Of a stretch of DNA of 64,000 bases, positions 12,701 through 22,689 are shown in pieces (the first letter of the stretch is position 1; each line of letters begins with the position of its first letter). The stretch covers positions 62,001 to 126,000 of the forward strand of contig JBBHKE010002288.1 of the NCBI GenBank assembly GCA_037447655.1. The letters are read 5' to 3'. This DNA is from Zygnema cylindricum (taxonomy: Eukaryota; Streptophyta; Zygnematophyceae; Zygnematales; Zygnemataceae). The notes below the pieces were generated by a model. The model searched no databases and was not told where the DNA came from. It worked only from the letters and a program-made list of their open reading frames with translations. A program made the position numbers and the translations under genes.

Positions 12701-14507
12701 TTCTCATGCCCTGAAAATCAGAATGTGTCAAAAGGATGTCCGAATAAAATGTGTATGACGCAAGTCTTCAATATCCACTGTTTCTTCGAAAGTTTTTTTT
12801 TTCGAAAGTTCCTTTTTAGCCTCTCACATTCCCTCACATTTTTTTTCGTACGGTTTCCTCTTTGATAGGTGGTTTCTTTTGTCCTATATGCCCTTGTACG
12901 ACCCTTTATTTTTGGAGCCACGGCGGCCTTTATCGGCCGAGTTTTTGGATTTAGCAATTTTGGGCGACTTTTTGGAATCAATCGACTTTCCGGAGCGATC
13001 GCGACAATATTGCAAGGCCCTCTTATGAGGTATGGATAGTAAAAAAAAGAAAGAAACAACCAAATAGATTTCGATGAAAGAAACGACAAATAGTTTCCAT
13101 AAAAGAAGGAACAAAATAGATAACAACAAAAGAAAGGACAAAGTAGTTTTCAATACGGAAGGACGAACTAGTTTTAAATGAAAGAAAGGGCAAACTAGTT
13201 TTCGATAAGAAAGGTGAAATTTTCAGTAAAAGGAAGGACAGAATAGTTTTCACAATATGCACATATACATGCATACACACACATGCGGATAAACACATAT
13301 ACATGTATATATAAATATAATATGAGGATTTTATACATTAAGGCATTTAAAAAACAAACAGCCACTTATCATAGGACAAGACATCAGAAAAAATTTCGTT
13401 GTCAATCGAACCAAAATAATCATTTTTTACACGGCTCATTTCATTGGCAATTAAATACTTTTCGCTGCAAAAGTCTATAAAAACCCTAGAAACTCAGAGA
13501 CCATATCACATACCCTTCATTGATCCACGGTACAAACTACAGTTTTTGTGGAAACTAGACAAAAACAAATTATTTACAGAAAAACAAAACTGCTTCAGAA
13601 AATCTTAGAAATCCTTTGGACAAACTTGAATAACGCCACAAAGAGGAGTCGATATAGAGTCAGCTCATATTTTAACCACTATTTATAATTCGTAAGTTTT
13701 TAAATTTTAAAGTAAAGATAAAATCAGAATATTTTTTCCATAAAATCACAATTGAAAGCTTAAACCTGGATCCCATGTTGTATCTCTTCAGGAAAATTTT
13801 ACCTTTAGCGGTAGATTTGTTCTTACTTAGGCTTTTTCTCTTTCTTGTGGGAGGATATTCAAAATCTGGTGGTTTTTGGTCTTTCTAATATTTTGTTTAA
13901 GCCATTTGGTCTTTCTAATATTTTGTTTGAGCCATTTTACTCTCAAAAACGTCAAAGAAAGAAAAACAAAGTTTCAAACTTTCTGCTTCCCATAGGTGTA
14001 CACCATCCACTTCCATTTTTGTCGCCATACTATTTCTGAACTAAGCTTTTTTAATGGTCTATATGGGCCTTTTTCATAGTCTATATGGGGAACTAAGAGA
14101 TAGAACTCACCTAATTTAAGGGAATTGTTCGACAATTGTATAAAAAACAACCAGATTTATAGAGTTTTTAAACTATCTGTTCATGAACGAAACCACACTA
14201 TTAGCGGTGAATGTTAGTGGCCAAAACTTAGATAACACATCCATGTGTTTTGTAATACGCTACTGTTTCTTTTTCTTTTCTGTTTATTCCGCGCCCGTTC
14301 CGTTGTTGTTTTCCATACAGTTTGGCAGAATATACTTGTGGAGGAAACTATTTATATGTGAATATCGGATTTTTGGTCGTCGAGTTACTTATAGCTCTCA
14401 TATACCCGTACTATTTATGGAAATCAGTATTTTATGGCTTTCTTTTTCGACCCCCAGTGGAGGTTAAGATATCAATTTTACATCAAATCGAGATCACATC
14501 TCTATGA
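3005..14507 (+). CDS. SLC43-like major facilitator transporter, nine exons
   Basis: Exons by my reading: 3005-3095, 5215-5349, 8052-8254, 9400-9602, 10261-10437, 10923-11031, 11838-12056, 12869-13029, 14321-14507. All introns are GT-AG, phases agree at every junction, and 1485 nt encode 494 aa plus TGA. The protein is a 12-TM MFS member resembling SLC43/FMP42 transporters, known in animals for large neutral amino acids; the substrate here is unknown. TM1 is near residues 17-40. An MFS motif-A-like GFYLDAVGPR sits at 88-97, just after TM2. A short acidic/basic loop (about 211-270, exon 5) separates the two halves. The second half starts SPIFWSQCLITGYYILR. At 494 aa it is shorter than animal SLC43 (about 560), mainly in loops. 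The exon 6 acceptor is the least certain: the AG at 10900 has the better pyrimidine tract but gives the wrong frame, while the cag ending at 10922 keeps frame. The exon 3 donor, gtcagc, is weak. Introns are full of simple repeats and MITEs. Confidence 0.8.
3500..4150. repeat. Degenerate MITE-derived sequence in intron 1
   Basis: Contains several decayed copies of the conserved core of the TA-flanked MITE family (aacactatttaag...atgttgcaaaac near 3588 and again near 3699). It ends in gatgggcggttta near 4120-4130, like that family's terminal repeats. Limits are approximate. Confidence 0.5.
4551..4778. mobile_element. TA-flanked MITE (family M1), 228 bp
   Basis: Terminal inverted repeats CACCACCATTAATATCAAAG and, inverted, CACCGCCCATTGCTATTAG. 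TA lies on both sides (4549-4550 and 4779-4780), as for Tc1/mariner-type insertions. Internal sequence (agtccactcccttaaatag; gtcgcgacc) is shared with the copies at 6116 and 15551. It lies in intron 1 of the SLC43-like gene and has no coding capacity. Confidence 0.8.
6116..6301. mobile_element. MITE, family M1
   Basis: Left end CACTGCCCATTCTTATTAG; right end, inverted, ACTGCCCATCATCGTTAG. The interior carries the family core: gacgtggcatattgtcgtc, cccttaaatagtgttg and gtcgcgaccg. It directly abuts the TATCG-rich element at 6302. It lies in intron 2 of the SLC43-like gene. Confidence 0.7.
6302..6659. mobile_element. TATCG-rich DNA element (family T), copy 1
   Basis: Starts GTGTTGCAC and ends CGATACGCAACAC before a TA. 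The interior is rich in cgatatatcg/gatatcgtgg words. Same architecture as 21072-21953 and 42517-42882. The left TA is lost where it meets the neighbouring MITE. Confidence 0.6.
7205..7330. repeat. Degenerate 20-bp tandem repeat
   Basis: About six imperfect units of (a)aaaataaactacatctc type in intron 2 of the SLC43-like gene. Confidence 0.7.
7560..8050. repeat. Simple repeats before exon 3, including (CA)n
   Basis: A run of aataataat, poly-A tracts, caaaaaa-type low complexity and a pure (CA) block at about 7951-7990. The A-rich sequence continues to the ag acceptor at 8050-8051. The long open frames read across this block are low-complexity artefacts, except where they run into exon 3. Confidence 0.85.
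8280..8690. repeat. (CT)n then (GGGAGA)n block
   Basis: Interrupted CT microsatellite up to about 8590, then a GA/GGGAGA block to about 8690. The two halves are complementary, so the block could fold into a hairpin or triplex. It starts 26 bp after the exon 3 donor of the SLC43-like gene. Confidence 0.9.
9255..9335. repeat. CT/CCCT-rich simple repeat
   Basis: Interrupted ctctccctcc tract about 65 bp upstream of exon 4 of the SLC43-like gene. It adds to the intron's pyrimidine content. Confidence 0.85.
9680..9740. repeat. (CT)n microsatellite
   Basis: Nearly pure CT dinucleotide run within intron 4. Confidence 0.9.
10455..10575. repeat. GA/GGGA-rich simple repeat
   Basis: gaggagaggg and gggaggga runs just downstream of the exon 5 donor at 10438. 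Opposite strand bias to the other CT blocks of this gene. Confidence 0.85.
11045..11590. repeat. (TAA)n-derived trinucleotide array
   Basis: About 550 bp of taataa, aacactaat and aatcat units, starting almost at the exon 6 donor and filling most of intron 6. The open frames through it, rich in Ile/Met, are artefacts. Confidence 0.9.
12057..12185. repeat. TA-rich minisatellite, about 26-bp unit
   Basis: Repeats of gtgtcaaaataggtatgtat type immediately after the exon 7 donor of the SLC43-like gene. Confidence 0.8.
13040..13255. repeat. Degenerate 30-35 bp tandem repeat
   Basis: Successive aaaggacaaa(c/g)tagttttc units, five to six recognisable, in intron 8 just after the donor at 13030. Confidence 0.75.
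13868..13938. repeat. 31-bp duplication
   Basis: The unit ggtctttctaatattttgtt...gccattt is present twice with one difference, in intron 8. Confidence 0.8.
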
Positions 14508-15190
14508 TTTTTTTTTTTTTTTTTTGTAATTTAGGCTGAATTTCTGGTTGCAATCGGCAACATAGGTTGGATGCAAAGGGCTGGAAAAATAAGACATTTG
14601 CGACATAGGATGGAAAGTTTTGCTTAATTTTATTGGAATGTGGATACAGTTCGTCTTAAAGTACTAGAAAACTGCTATAGACTAGAGGAATCATGCGACT
14701 AGAAGACATTATTATGGTCTTAAAAGATTAAAGTGAAGAATTTGTACTTTTGGGGTCAGAATAGAAACTTTAAAAGGCTTTATTGTTAAGCTAGAGTGGA
14801 AAGGTTCTTCATTTTCCGACGTATCGCAAAACCGACATATAGGGATAACTAAAATAATGATATGTGATTTCCCAAATCCATATAGAAATAATTTGACATA
14901 AAATGAGATGTAAACAGACATGTTTATTTCCTCAGTAGGTGACAAAATAGAAGGCATATCATAGAAAGTCTTGTCATAAAATAGTGAGGCCCTCGAAAAT
15001 TATGTAGTTTGACATGGAGATTTATAATTTATCTGGTTCACCTCTTTTCATCAACACCGGTGTTTCCCCTCCAGAAATTTGCAAAATTTTAGGTTGAAAC
15101 AATATTTTTGAACCTCGAGTGGTCTCACATGTTTTACTCTTCTAACACTCATTTGTACCCATTTTGCCTACTAATTTCAGCCTCCATTGA
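14508..15190. other. Downstream of SLC43-like gene, no gene
   Basis: Begins with the presumed 3' UTR; a T-run lies at about 14508-14526. No open frame here has coding character and I see no known repeat family. Confidence 0.4.
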
Positions 15191-15194
15191 CTTG

Positions 15195-15395
15195 TTTATT
15201 TACATTATATGTATGTATATAAATATGTATATATATATATATGTGTGTATATATGTGTGTATGTATATGTGTATATATATATGTGTATATATATGTGTGG
15301 TATATATATTTTAATATATATATGTATATATATATGTATATATACATACTCACTATATACATATTATCTATTTCATATACATATATATACTATAT

Positions 15396-15451
<56 letters not shown>

Positions 15452-15490
15452 ATATATATATATATATATATACACATATATATATATGTG
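15195..15490. repeat. TA/TATG microsatellite block
   Basis: Long alternation of atatatat, tatgtgtata and tatatatgta. The Tyr/Ile-rich open frames in it are artefacts. It ends about 60 bp before a MITE. Confidence 0.9.
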
Positions 15491-15550
15491 TTGTTGTTTC
15501 TCGCTGTTTTATGGGTCATGTCATTCATTTTTGTTACAGAATATTCACTA

Positions 15551-15749
15551 CGCCGCTCGTCTTTATTAGTGCTAATAACATGAATTCGTTTGCGACTTTT
15601 TTTGGCCAAAAATCACATAATAGAGTTAACAACATTATTTAAGGACGTGTACTACAATGTGCCACGTCTCTTTTCACTAAATTAGTATTATTAATTCTGA
15701 TTTCGCATTAACACTGATAAATCGTTAACACTAATAACGATGAGCGGTG
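15551..15749. mobile_element. MITE, family M1, about 200 bp
   Basis: Left end CGCCGCTCGTCTTTATTAG; right end, inverted, CACCGCTCATCGTTATTAG. The left flank is TA (15549-15550); on the right the end runs into TAG. The interior has the family core tacaatgtgccacgtctc...actaaattagtatta, found also at 63615-63815. Confidence 0.8.
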
Positions 15750-16084
15750 TAGTAGTCGCTGTTTCATGGTGAGGTTCATGAACCTAATCTCTCTCCTCTC
15801 CTCTCTCCCTCTTCCTCTATCTATGGGATTGATGGATGTCGGGTGACAAGCTGTGAATTCCTTAAGCATATTTATAACATGTGCATAGTGTCTATCAAAA
15901 ACCTGTGTAGAATAAGAGTTATTGCAAAAATGTGAATTATGTTAGGCATTGTGAGTCTCCAATGCAAACCGTTTAGTCTTTAAATTGATCATAACCAGAA
16001 GGATGGATTTCACAATATAATGGCACGCAGTATATGTGTGTTTAATTTTTGTAGTCATGCACGGTGATCTAGTCAATCTTTATT

Positions 16085-16545
16085 AATAGCGCGAAGCGCC
16101 TCTCTGTCCGCCTATCTGTGTGTCTATCTGTCTGTCTTTCCACCCTGTTCGTCGATCCGACCGTCTGACCATCCATCTCCGTATCCGTCCATCCATTTGC
16201 TTGTCTGTCCGTCGTTCCATCGGACTAGCCCGTATGCTGGTCCATTCCGTCCATCGTTCCGTCGGTCCGTCCGTCTCGTTCGTCGGACTGTCGGTTCGTC
16301 CATCGGTCTGTCTTCGGTTCATCCGTCCGCCCGTCCGCCGTCCGTGATTCTCTCGATCTGTCCGTCCGTCCGTCGGTCTGTCTATCCCGTCTGTCCGCCA
16401 GACCGTTCGTCCCGCCAGTTGGTCTGTCCCTGATGGTCCTTCTGTTCAGTCTGTCTGTCCGAAAGTCCGTTACATCTGTCAGTCCGTCCATCCGTCCATG
16501 TGTCCGTTTATCCGTCCGTCGCTGTGTATCCGTCAGTCCGCTCGC
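16085..16545. repeat. CCGT/CTGT tetranucleotide-derived array
   Basis: About 460 bp of imperfect gtccgtcc/gtctgtctg repeats. Arg/Thr/Asp-rich or Pro/Ser/Val-rich frames run through it on both strands but are products of the repeat. Positioned between the two first genes. Confidence 0.9.
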
Positions 16546-16559
16546 AACGCTTGCGGTTG

Positions 16560-17249
16560 ACTGTGTGAGTGTCGGACAGTCAGCTTTTTTTCATTTCGTA
16601 CTCGTAGCACGTGTAGTGTACTGGGATAATCAACAGTCTGGTGACATTGCTCAAATTCTTGACGTAACAAACACAAAGGATACATAGAGTCAGTCTGACA
16701 TGATCGCCATTCGAACAGTCAATGCGACATAATCACGATGTAGATTCTGACATAATCAAGATACGTTGAATCAATCTGACATAATCATAATAATTACAAA
16801 TTGTGTTGGAGATCCTCAAATAGAATAAAAAAACAAAAATTAAAAAAATATCGAAGCTAGAGTTGGCTACTTACAAAACACTACCAGTTGGTAATTTGCA
16901 AGCCTTGTTTCCTGTTATTAGAACTCGTCTACGTAATTGGCCCATCTACTCAAAAAGTAACTACACAGAACCATTCAATTGGACACCAACTTGTGATGGA
17001 ACCCAAAATGTTGTGGATCTATCCTTTTCACCACTACCCTTTGAATTTTGAATAGCCCTGTTCAACACAATTTTAATAGAGCCTGCCAATTAATCAGTGT
17101 ACGTGTACCGTACTGTACAGTACCGTACTGTACGGTACAGCATGCAATAAATTACTCTCCATCTTTGGCACTCTCAGACGAGATAGGCTGTCCTAGCCAA
17201 TGTACTATTTTCCTCTTTTCTTTCAATTTCTTCTTTCAACACAAGTAAT
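16560..17249. other. Spacer between the array and the root-cap-like gene
   Basis: Contains three to four imperfect (a)atctgacataatcaagat-type units at about 16690-16795, and a GTAC-rich stretch (gtaccgtactgtacagtacc) at about 17100-17145. It probably includes the 3' UTR of the minus-strand gene that ends at 17250. No gene recognised. Confidence 0.4.
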
Positions 17250-19563
17250 TCATGACATATCAATCTTATCTCTGCTTTCTGTTGATGAAACAATGGAGGG
17301 TGTCACATTATAGGCCGAATACAAGCACTGGGTGTGAAGAACGGAGTTCACGATATAATCAGAAGCTTTGCCATCAAGAAATCCTTTCCCTTCCTCATTG
17401 TCAGCCGCAATTGGTCGAAGAGTCTCACTTGTTATCGCGGAAAATTCAACTGCGCGATTTTCATGGTCATCTCGATAAGTTTGACCGAGAATACCGTGGA
17501 CAGAAGTCGTTACCTGCAACAGAAGTAAGAAAAACGAAAGTTCTATGAAAAACGCGTGATAATAATTCATCTAAGTACATGGAAACAAAAAAAGGGAAAA
17601 AGAAGTATAACAGTCAATGCAGCCTGTTACTCGGACAAAGCCCACTGCTTTGATACACAAAAGATTATGACAGAGTTAGAGTGAGAGAAAGAGAAGGGGG
17701 GAGGGAAAGAGACGATAAGACAACAAAGAGGGGACAAAGACCTGGATTTCTTTATTTTCCTTACATTGAGGGAGCTGAAGCCCACGCTAATGTGCACGTA
17801 AGCCTCCTCAATTGTGCGAAGCTGTGGATTGGCCGCTCGAAGACGCATCTCCATGTCCAGGAGGCCCAAAATATTGACATGATAGACTTCGACATCATAG
17901 GATCCGAACTTCTCAAGCTTCCCCATTCTAATAGTCAGGCCTCCATCCATAACAAGCTTAACTCCAACCTGCAAAAGAGGTAGTTTCTACCTTAGGGAGT
18001 CAAAATGTAGGCAATACGCTGATATTTGGCATAGCAAGTTCCCAATTTACCCAAAAAAAAAACGAATATCAAATGTAAGAGGATCCACAGTAGCAATTGT
18101 AAACAGATGCCCTTACCGTCATTTTGGGAAGGGTCTTTCCATCAAGCTCGGCAACAGCCAAATAACCACCGTTGTGACTGACAGAACTGCCAGCTCGGGC
18201 AGCAAACAAAAGTTTATGTTGTTTCAAATTTTTTCCTGTTCCTAAATTCCACACTATTCCGAGTTCACGGATCCATGTGCGAACAACTTTACCATCCCTC
18301 GTTAGATGAGACGCTCCCTCAGTTCGTGTATCAAAGTAGCCTGCCATCTTCATGTTGATTTGAAGTCTCCGGTCGGTAATGAGACAATAACTTTCGTTTG
18401 GGATACCATTGAAATCAAACCTAGTTCCATGTGCACCAACCAAATGAGGATCGTTGGAGACAACGGTTGTGTTGCATTTGGCTCCAACAATACTTGGTGC
18501 AACTCCACGATTGGGGCCCTTGAATTGCGGAGAAGAACTTTTGCTATACAAATAGCACTGATGTTCAGGGAGGTCCCCACAGGCACTGCATTATTGGTAT
18601 GAAAAGCATTGCAATGGTGAATTTCCATATCTCTTTTTCAAATCGAGTAGGGCAAAAGCGAAATCATATTTCGAAGGCGTATACACTCACAAACAACATG
18701 TACATCTTAACATCATAATTGAAACTTTACAAACCGAGAAACAAACAATCACACACACACAGAGATCATGTTTTTGCAGCTATATCCTTTTCTGTATTGC
18801 TGTGGCTTTTTCTTTAGCTTGCCACCCTCAGTTTGCGTTCAGTTTTTAATTTTCGTCTCTGCTGTTCCCAGAAAAGGACAATCGCACTCACACTCTGACA
18901 AACTGCCAGAAGGTGCAATTTCTGAAAAATTTGCATCGAGTGCAGCATTCCTCCACGCTTTGAACGTTCAATAAGAGCACATCTTGATCCTTCAATCGGT
19001 AGGCGTAACGAACTGTGTCTCCAACAGTGCCATTTTTCACCTCATGCCAAGACACATCTGTAGAGTTGTAACCAAGTTCATCAACAGCCAGTGGAATCTG
19101 CAGAAATTTCAATAGAAAAATGGATGTATCGGTAACCAATAAACGTCTATAATTCTGAGGCGGTCCACTGTGAGTACAATCGGATCACGAACAGAAAAGA
19201 CTTAAAATGAAGATCCAGATTATACATACATCAGCTTGGAGCAAAGCTACCTTCAAATCCTTGCTACCAGGCCCGTCTGCTGTCCGATTGCAGACTTTTC
19301 AAAGAGATTAGCTACAAAGAGCCTGAGGAGACAACTTCCAACAATGTTCAGTAGAAAGGTTTACTTACTCCATAATATGAAAGGTATCCACCAACACTGC
19401 AGCTTCCCGTGTTACAGCTGTGATTATAACCGACATCAGGCTCCTTATCGTGTACTTTGCCGTTCACTGATTGCTGCTGCCAAGCAGAAACCAGTACACT
19501 GCAATGCAAACTTGCAACCAGCAGTGCCAGACACAGCAGCTGCGCAAACCGCAGAGAAGACAT
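17250..19563 (-). CDS. Secreted protein with PAN-like and root-cap-family domains, six exons
   Basis: Exons, minus strand: 19563-19365, 19279-19230, 19097-18892, 18585-18117, 17968-17765, 17513-17250. They total 1392 nt, 463 aa plus stop, with consistent phases and GT-AG introns. The N-terminus is a signal peptide (hydrophobic LLCLALLVASLHCSVLVSA, cleavage near residue 27-28). Residues about 110-165 form a PAN/apple-like module with Cys 134, 135, 138, 144, 154, 162 and Trp147. Next comes DPHLVGAHGTRFDFNG at 197-212, then GILGQTYR at 383-390; both motifs are characteristic of plant root-cap/LEA-like proteins. The role is probably extracellular or wall/mucilage associated; no enzymatic function can be inferred. 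For exon 1 I chose the gtaaac donor over the adjacent gtaagt because only it keeps frame with exon 2; exon 2 (50 nt) is therefore the weakest part. The final exon carries one late Cys in HTQCLYSAYN. Confidence 0.8.
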
Positions 19564-19903
19564 GGAAGAGAGACTCGACGTTTCTGTGACTTTGCTACTC
19601 TGGCTGGATATGTTACAAATTAATAAGACGGTCCTGCAGATTAGCTTACTGTTTTCCAAGAAAAGTAAGATATCGGTGTCGGCGGCAGATTGTATTAATA
19701 GCTGCAAGAGAATGGAAAGAACGCTTCGAAGGCTGTAGCGAGCTTTTTCTAGAAATAGTACTGTGCAGATTATCACAAATTATCACAAATAACAGAGCAA
19801 TGAATGGTACTGATTCAAAGTGAAGCGATTAACATTGGGCGAACAAGTACAGAGTGCACGATTCGCCAAAGCTGGCTGCTTGACGCCCGGTTGAGGAAGA
19901 GGG
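19564..19903. other. Upstream of the root-cap-like gene
   Basis: Presumed 5' UTR and promoter of the minus-strand gene. No TATA box or repeat stands out. Confidence 0.3.
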
Positions 19904-19905
19904 TA

Positions 19906-20051
19906 CACTGCCCAAAGTTATTGCTTACGAGAGTTAATAACACTAATTCAGCTGCGACCTTTTCTGACCGAAAATCATAAAATAGGGTTGGGAACTCTAC
20001 TTAGTAAACTACATATTGTCACGTCTGCTTGCGCTAAATTAAATAGTTTTA
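19906..20051. mobile_element. Truncated MITE, family M1
   Basis: Starts after TA (19904-19905) with CACTGCCCAAAGTTATTG. It continues through the family core (tgcgaccttttctgaccg, actacatattgtcacgtct). It stops where the 20052 element begins. The second half is not found beyond that element's far end, so it has been lost or diverged. Confidence 0.65.
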
Positions 20052-20764
20052 GGGAATTGATAATGACAATGACTGTTTTGGTTGCGGACAGTCCCTTACG
20101 TCATTTTGTCAAAAAACGTACGTTTGAAGTACACACAGGTACAAATAAAGCACCGTTGAGTACAAATTTGACGGTCAATCGGTTGAACAACTTTGACTTT
20201 GAAAATATTTTTCAACCGCTTAAAATTATGCCGCGCTTGCGAACGTCGACCGTCATAATAAATTTAGCAATTCACACGGCCGGCGAACGTTTACGGTAAC
20301 AAAACTGCGGCAACCACATGTAAATAAAAAGTGTTGCAGACAGTCACTTTTTGTCGTTATGTGAGCTCCACGGTGAGAGACTGAGAGCACTTAGCCGCAA
20401 AATTGAAATATAATCGTTTAAGCGTTACATTGAACTTAGACGCAAAGTGAAACGAAACCTCTTGAAACTGAAGTCTCGTACGGAAATATTGCCGGTTCGT
20501 CGTACACATAAAATATTTCCGCGGACGAAAAAATCGCGTCACGCTTCGAACCAACATTTCTTCGAAATCGACAAGCGTGCGATTCGTACAAATGAAAACC
20601 GCTCGGCGCTCGCACCAAACCGAGCCGACACAAAATTACAGAATCGAATGAAACAACACATATGCGTGGTTCACACTTGAAAAAGGGGAAAACGGTATGG
20701 TATGAAAACGGTACTTTCTTTTGTCTGCCGTGAACTGGGACGTGACGCTAGCCTACGTCAACTA

Positions 20765-20981
20765 CACCGCCAATCGTTATTAGCGTTGTGTACGCTAATT
20801 CCGTCCCGCTTTTTTTTTTATTATTCTCAAATAGAATTATCCACACTATTTTAAAAAAAAACCTAATTCCTAATTAGAATAGACGATTTCTTCGAAAATT
20901 TTCAAATTCTCAATTAGCGTAAACCACGCTAATTATTCGTATACGCTAAAAAAACTTACACGCTAATAACGATTGGCGGTG
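20765..20981. mobile_element. TA-inserted MITE, 217 bp, with empty site known
   Basis: Terminal repeats CACCGCCAATCGTTATTAGC (perfect inverse at the right end). TA at 20763-20764 and 20982-20983. The homologous host sequence at 44111-44130 reads acgtcaactagcgtgtcg without the insert, showing precise insertion at a TA with TA duplication, as for Tc1/mariner. Internal sequence is AT-rich and non-coding. Confidence 0.92.
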
Positions 20982-21071
20982 TAGCGTGTCGTGATATGAG
21001 CCACTTGCCCGTACGAAAAAGGAAACGCTTTGCGAACATGATATGTACGAAGCGTTCCAAACCAAAATGTA

Positions 21072-21953
21072 GTGTTGTGTATCGGTAAAAAACTTATCGC
21101 GATAACACCGATACCGATAGTTATCGGTTATCGAACGGTCAGCGGTCCCGATATATTTGTACTTTCTGTACTTTCTGTCCGGAGTGCTTTCTGTCCGGTA
21201 AACTGAACGGTAAATTTACGAGAAATGTACGGTTGTTTACGGGAAATGTACGGAATTTGACGAAAAAATACGTTGCACTTTGTAGTACTTTTTGGGCGGT
21301 TAACTGAACACATATTTTACGGGAACGTACAAAATTGTACTGATAAACTGATTATCATGGAACGGTAAAAATACGGGGGACACAAAGTACAACGGATGCA
21401 AAATAACATTATGCGCGCCGCCGGAATCGAACGGACGACATTCAATGAGAAAATACGAGCGGACGGTCAGCGTGAGCGCCGGCATCTCGGAATGGCTTTT
21501 TTGGCGGCTTTTGCCAAAAAAGCCGACGGATTGACACGTGGCAGGTTTCCAGTGGATCTCAAAAAATAAAGGGACAAAGCCATTGTGTCGGATGTGAAAG
21601 GTACATCGTCTTAACTGGAGCCGTACTAAAGCCGTACACATCTTATGCCGGATACTGTACTTTCGGCTTGTACAAATGATCTGATTGGTAGGTACCTCAG
21701 GGGTTGTGAGTAGGGCGCGTCGGGGGAATAAGACGTACAGTTGAGTGTACATGCCGTACATTTATCTGTACGGCTCATACAGTTATCGTCGATAGTTATC
21801 GTTATCGGCATTATTGTCGATAAGTAGCCGATATTATCGGCTACTTATCGGCCATAAGACCGATAGCGATATATCGTACCAATATATCGATTATCGGGTA
21901 CCCTAAAAAAGGCCCATATCGGTTATCGGCAAATCCTTACCGATACACAACAC
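21072..21953. mobile_element. TATCG-rich DNA element (family T), 882 bp, TA TSD
   Basis: Perfect terminal inverted repeats GTGTTGTGTATCGGTAA, flanked by TA (21070-21071 and 21954-21955). Subterminal zones on both sides are dense in ttatcggttatcg/cgataac words. The central part is GTAC-rich and contains no convincing gene. It is nested in the family X element. The longest open frame on the minus strand (21300-21761) shows no recognisable domain. Confidence 0.85.
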
Positions 21954-22689
21954 TAGCATTAAGAACAGATTCACACGGCAAAAACGTCACACAAAAGTAC
22001 GCAAAGCGTAGAACACAAAGCGTTTGCAATTAATAGTATGATACCGTTTGTCCGCATTCCTAACCTGGTGCACCGACAACAGCCTAGGTGCACCGACATC
22101 AACCGAATAACACAACTTTTTCCGTACGCTGGCCAAACGTATGTCACCATATCCAAAGTTGATCAAGTAGAGAAGGTGAAGTGAGAAAGTACCTACGCGG
22201 GTAGCAATTATATTTACATGTGGTTGTCGCAGTTTTGTTACAGGAAACCTTGGTCAGCCGTGTGAATTGTTGTTTATCTTATTACGGTCGACGTTCGCAA
22301 GCACGACACTTTTTTTAACCGGTCGTTACGATATTTCGCAAGTCGATGTTGTTCGACGGTTTGACCGTCAAGCATAAACTTAAAGGTACATAACTTGTAC
22401 TAATCTGTAGTTAAAATGTACAGTTTTTTACAAGACGACGCAAGTACCTGCGCGCAACAAAAATTATCTCTGCTATTTGCTATTCCCTTTCAAATATTAT
22501 ATGGAGATGTGGAAACTGGAAAGGGTGTGGAAACGCTACATGGACGACCCCTCAATTCACACGTAACTAAGGGTACTTTCGCATGTAACCAAAACTTAGT
22601 CTTGTTACTTTGTTTTTTAACGAAGATTCTCGGTACAACTTTCAGAGCATTCGTATGTAAAAAAATGAAATCGTAACATTAGACTGTGA

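Larger units (their letters stand above)
20052..22487. mobile_element. Non-autonomous DNA transposon (family X), with two nested insertions
   Basis: Left end GGGAATTGATAATGACAATG preceded by TTA; right end TGCTATTTGCTATTCCC. The subterminal arms, about 300 bp, are inverted copies: 20150-20310 matches 22215-22385 in reverse, including a gacggtcaatcggttgaac segment. Removing the nested elements at 20765-20981 and 21072-21953 and their TA duplications leaves about 1.33 kb. A related copy is at 39815-41132 and a short deletion derivative at 53050-53237. No transposase frame is seen. The TTA flank hints at PIF/Harbinger, but the right flank (TTT) does not confirm it. Confidence 0.7.

Noticed and set aside
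15108-15642. Tyr/Ile-rich open frames up to 133 codons
   Set aside because: Translations of a TA/TATG microsatellite, present in several frames and both strands.
16083-16687. Arg/Thr/Asp-rich frames resembling an RS-type protein
   Set aside because: They arise from the CCGT/CTGT repeat array; frames on both strands show matching periodic composition.
17681-17983. Plus-strand 100-codon frame
   Set aside because: It is the antisense of exon 5 of the root-cap-like gene, whose minus-strand reading has family motifs and splice sites.
21300-21761. 153-codon minus-strand frame inside the family T element as a transposase
   Set aside because: No DDE or helix-turn-helix features, GTAC-rich composition like the non-coding surroundings.
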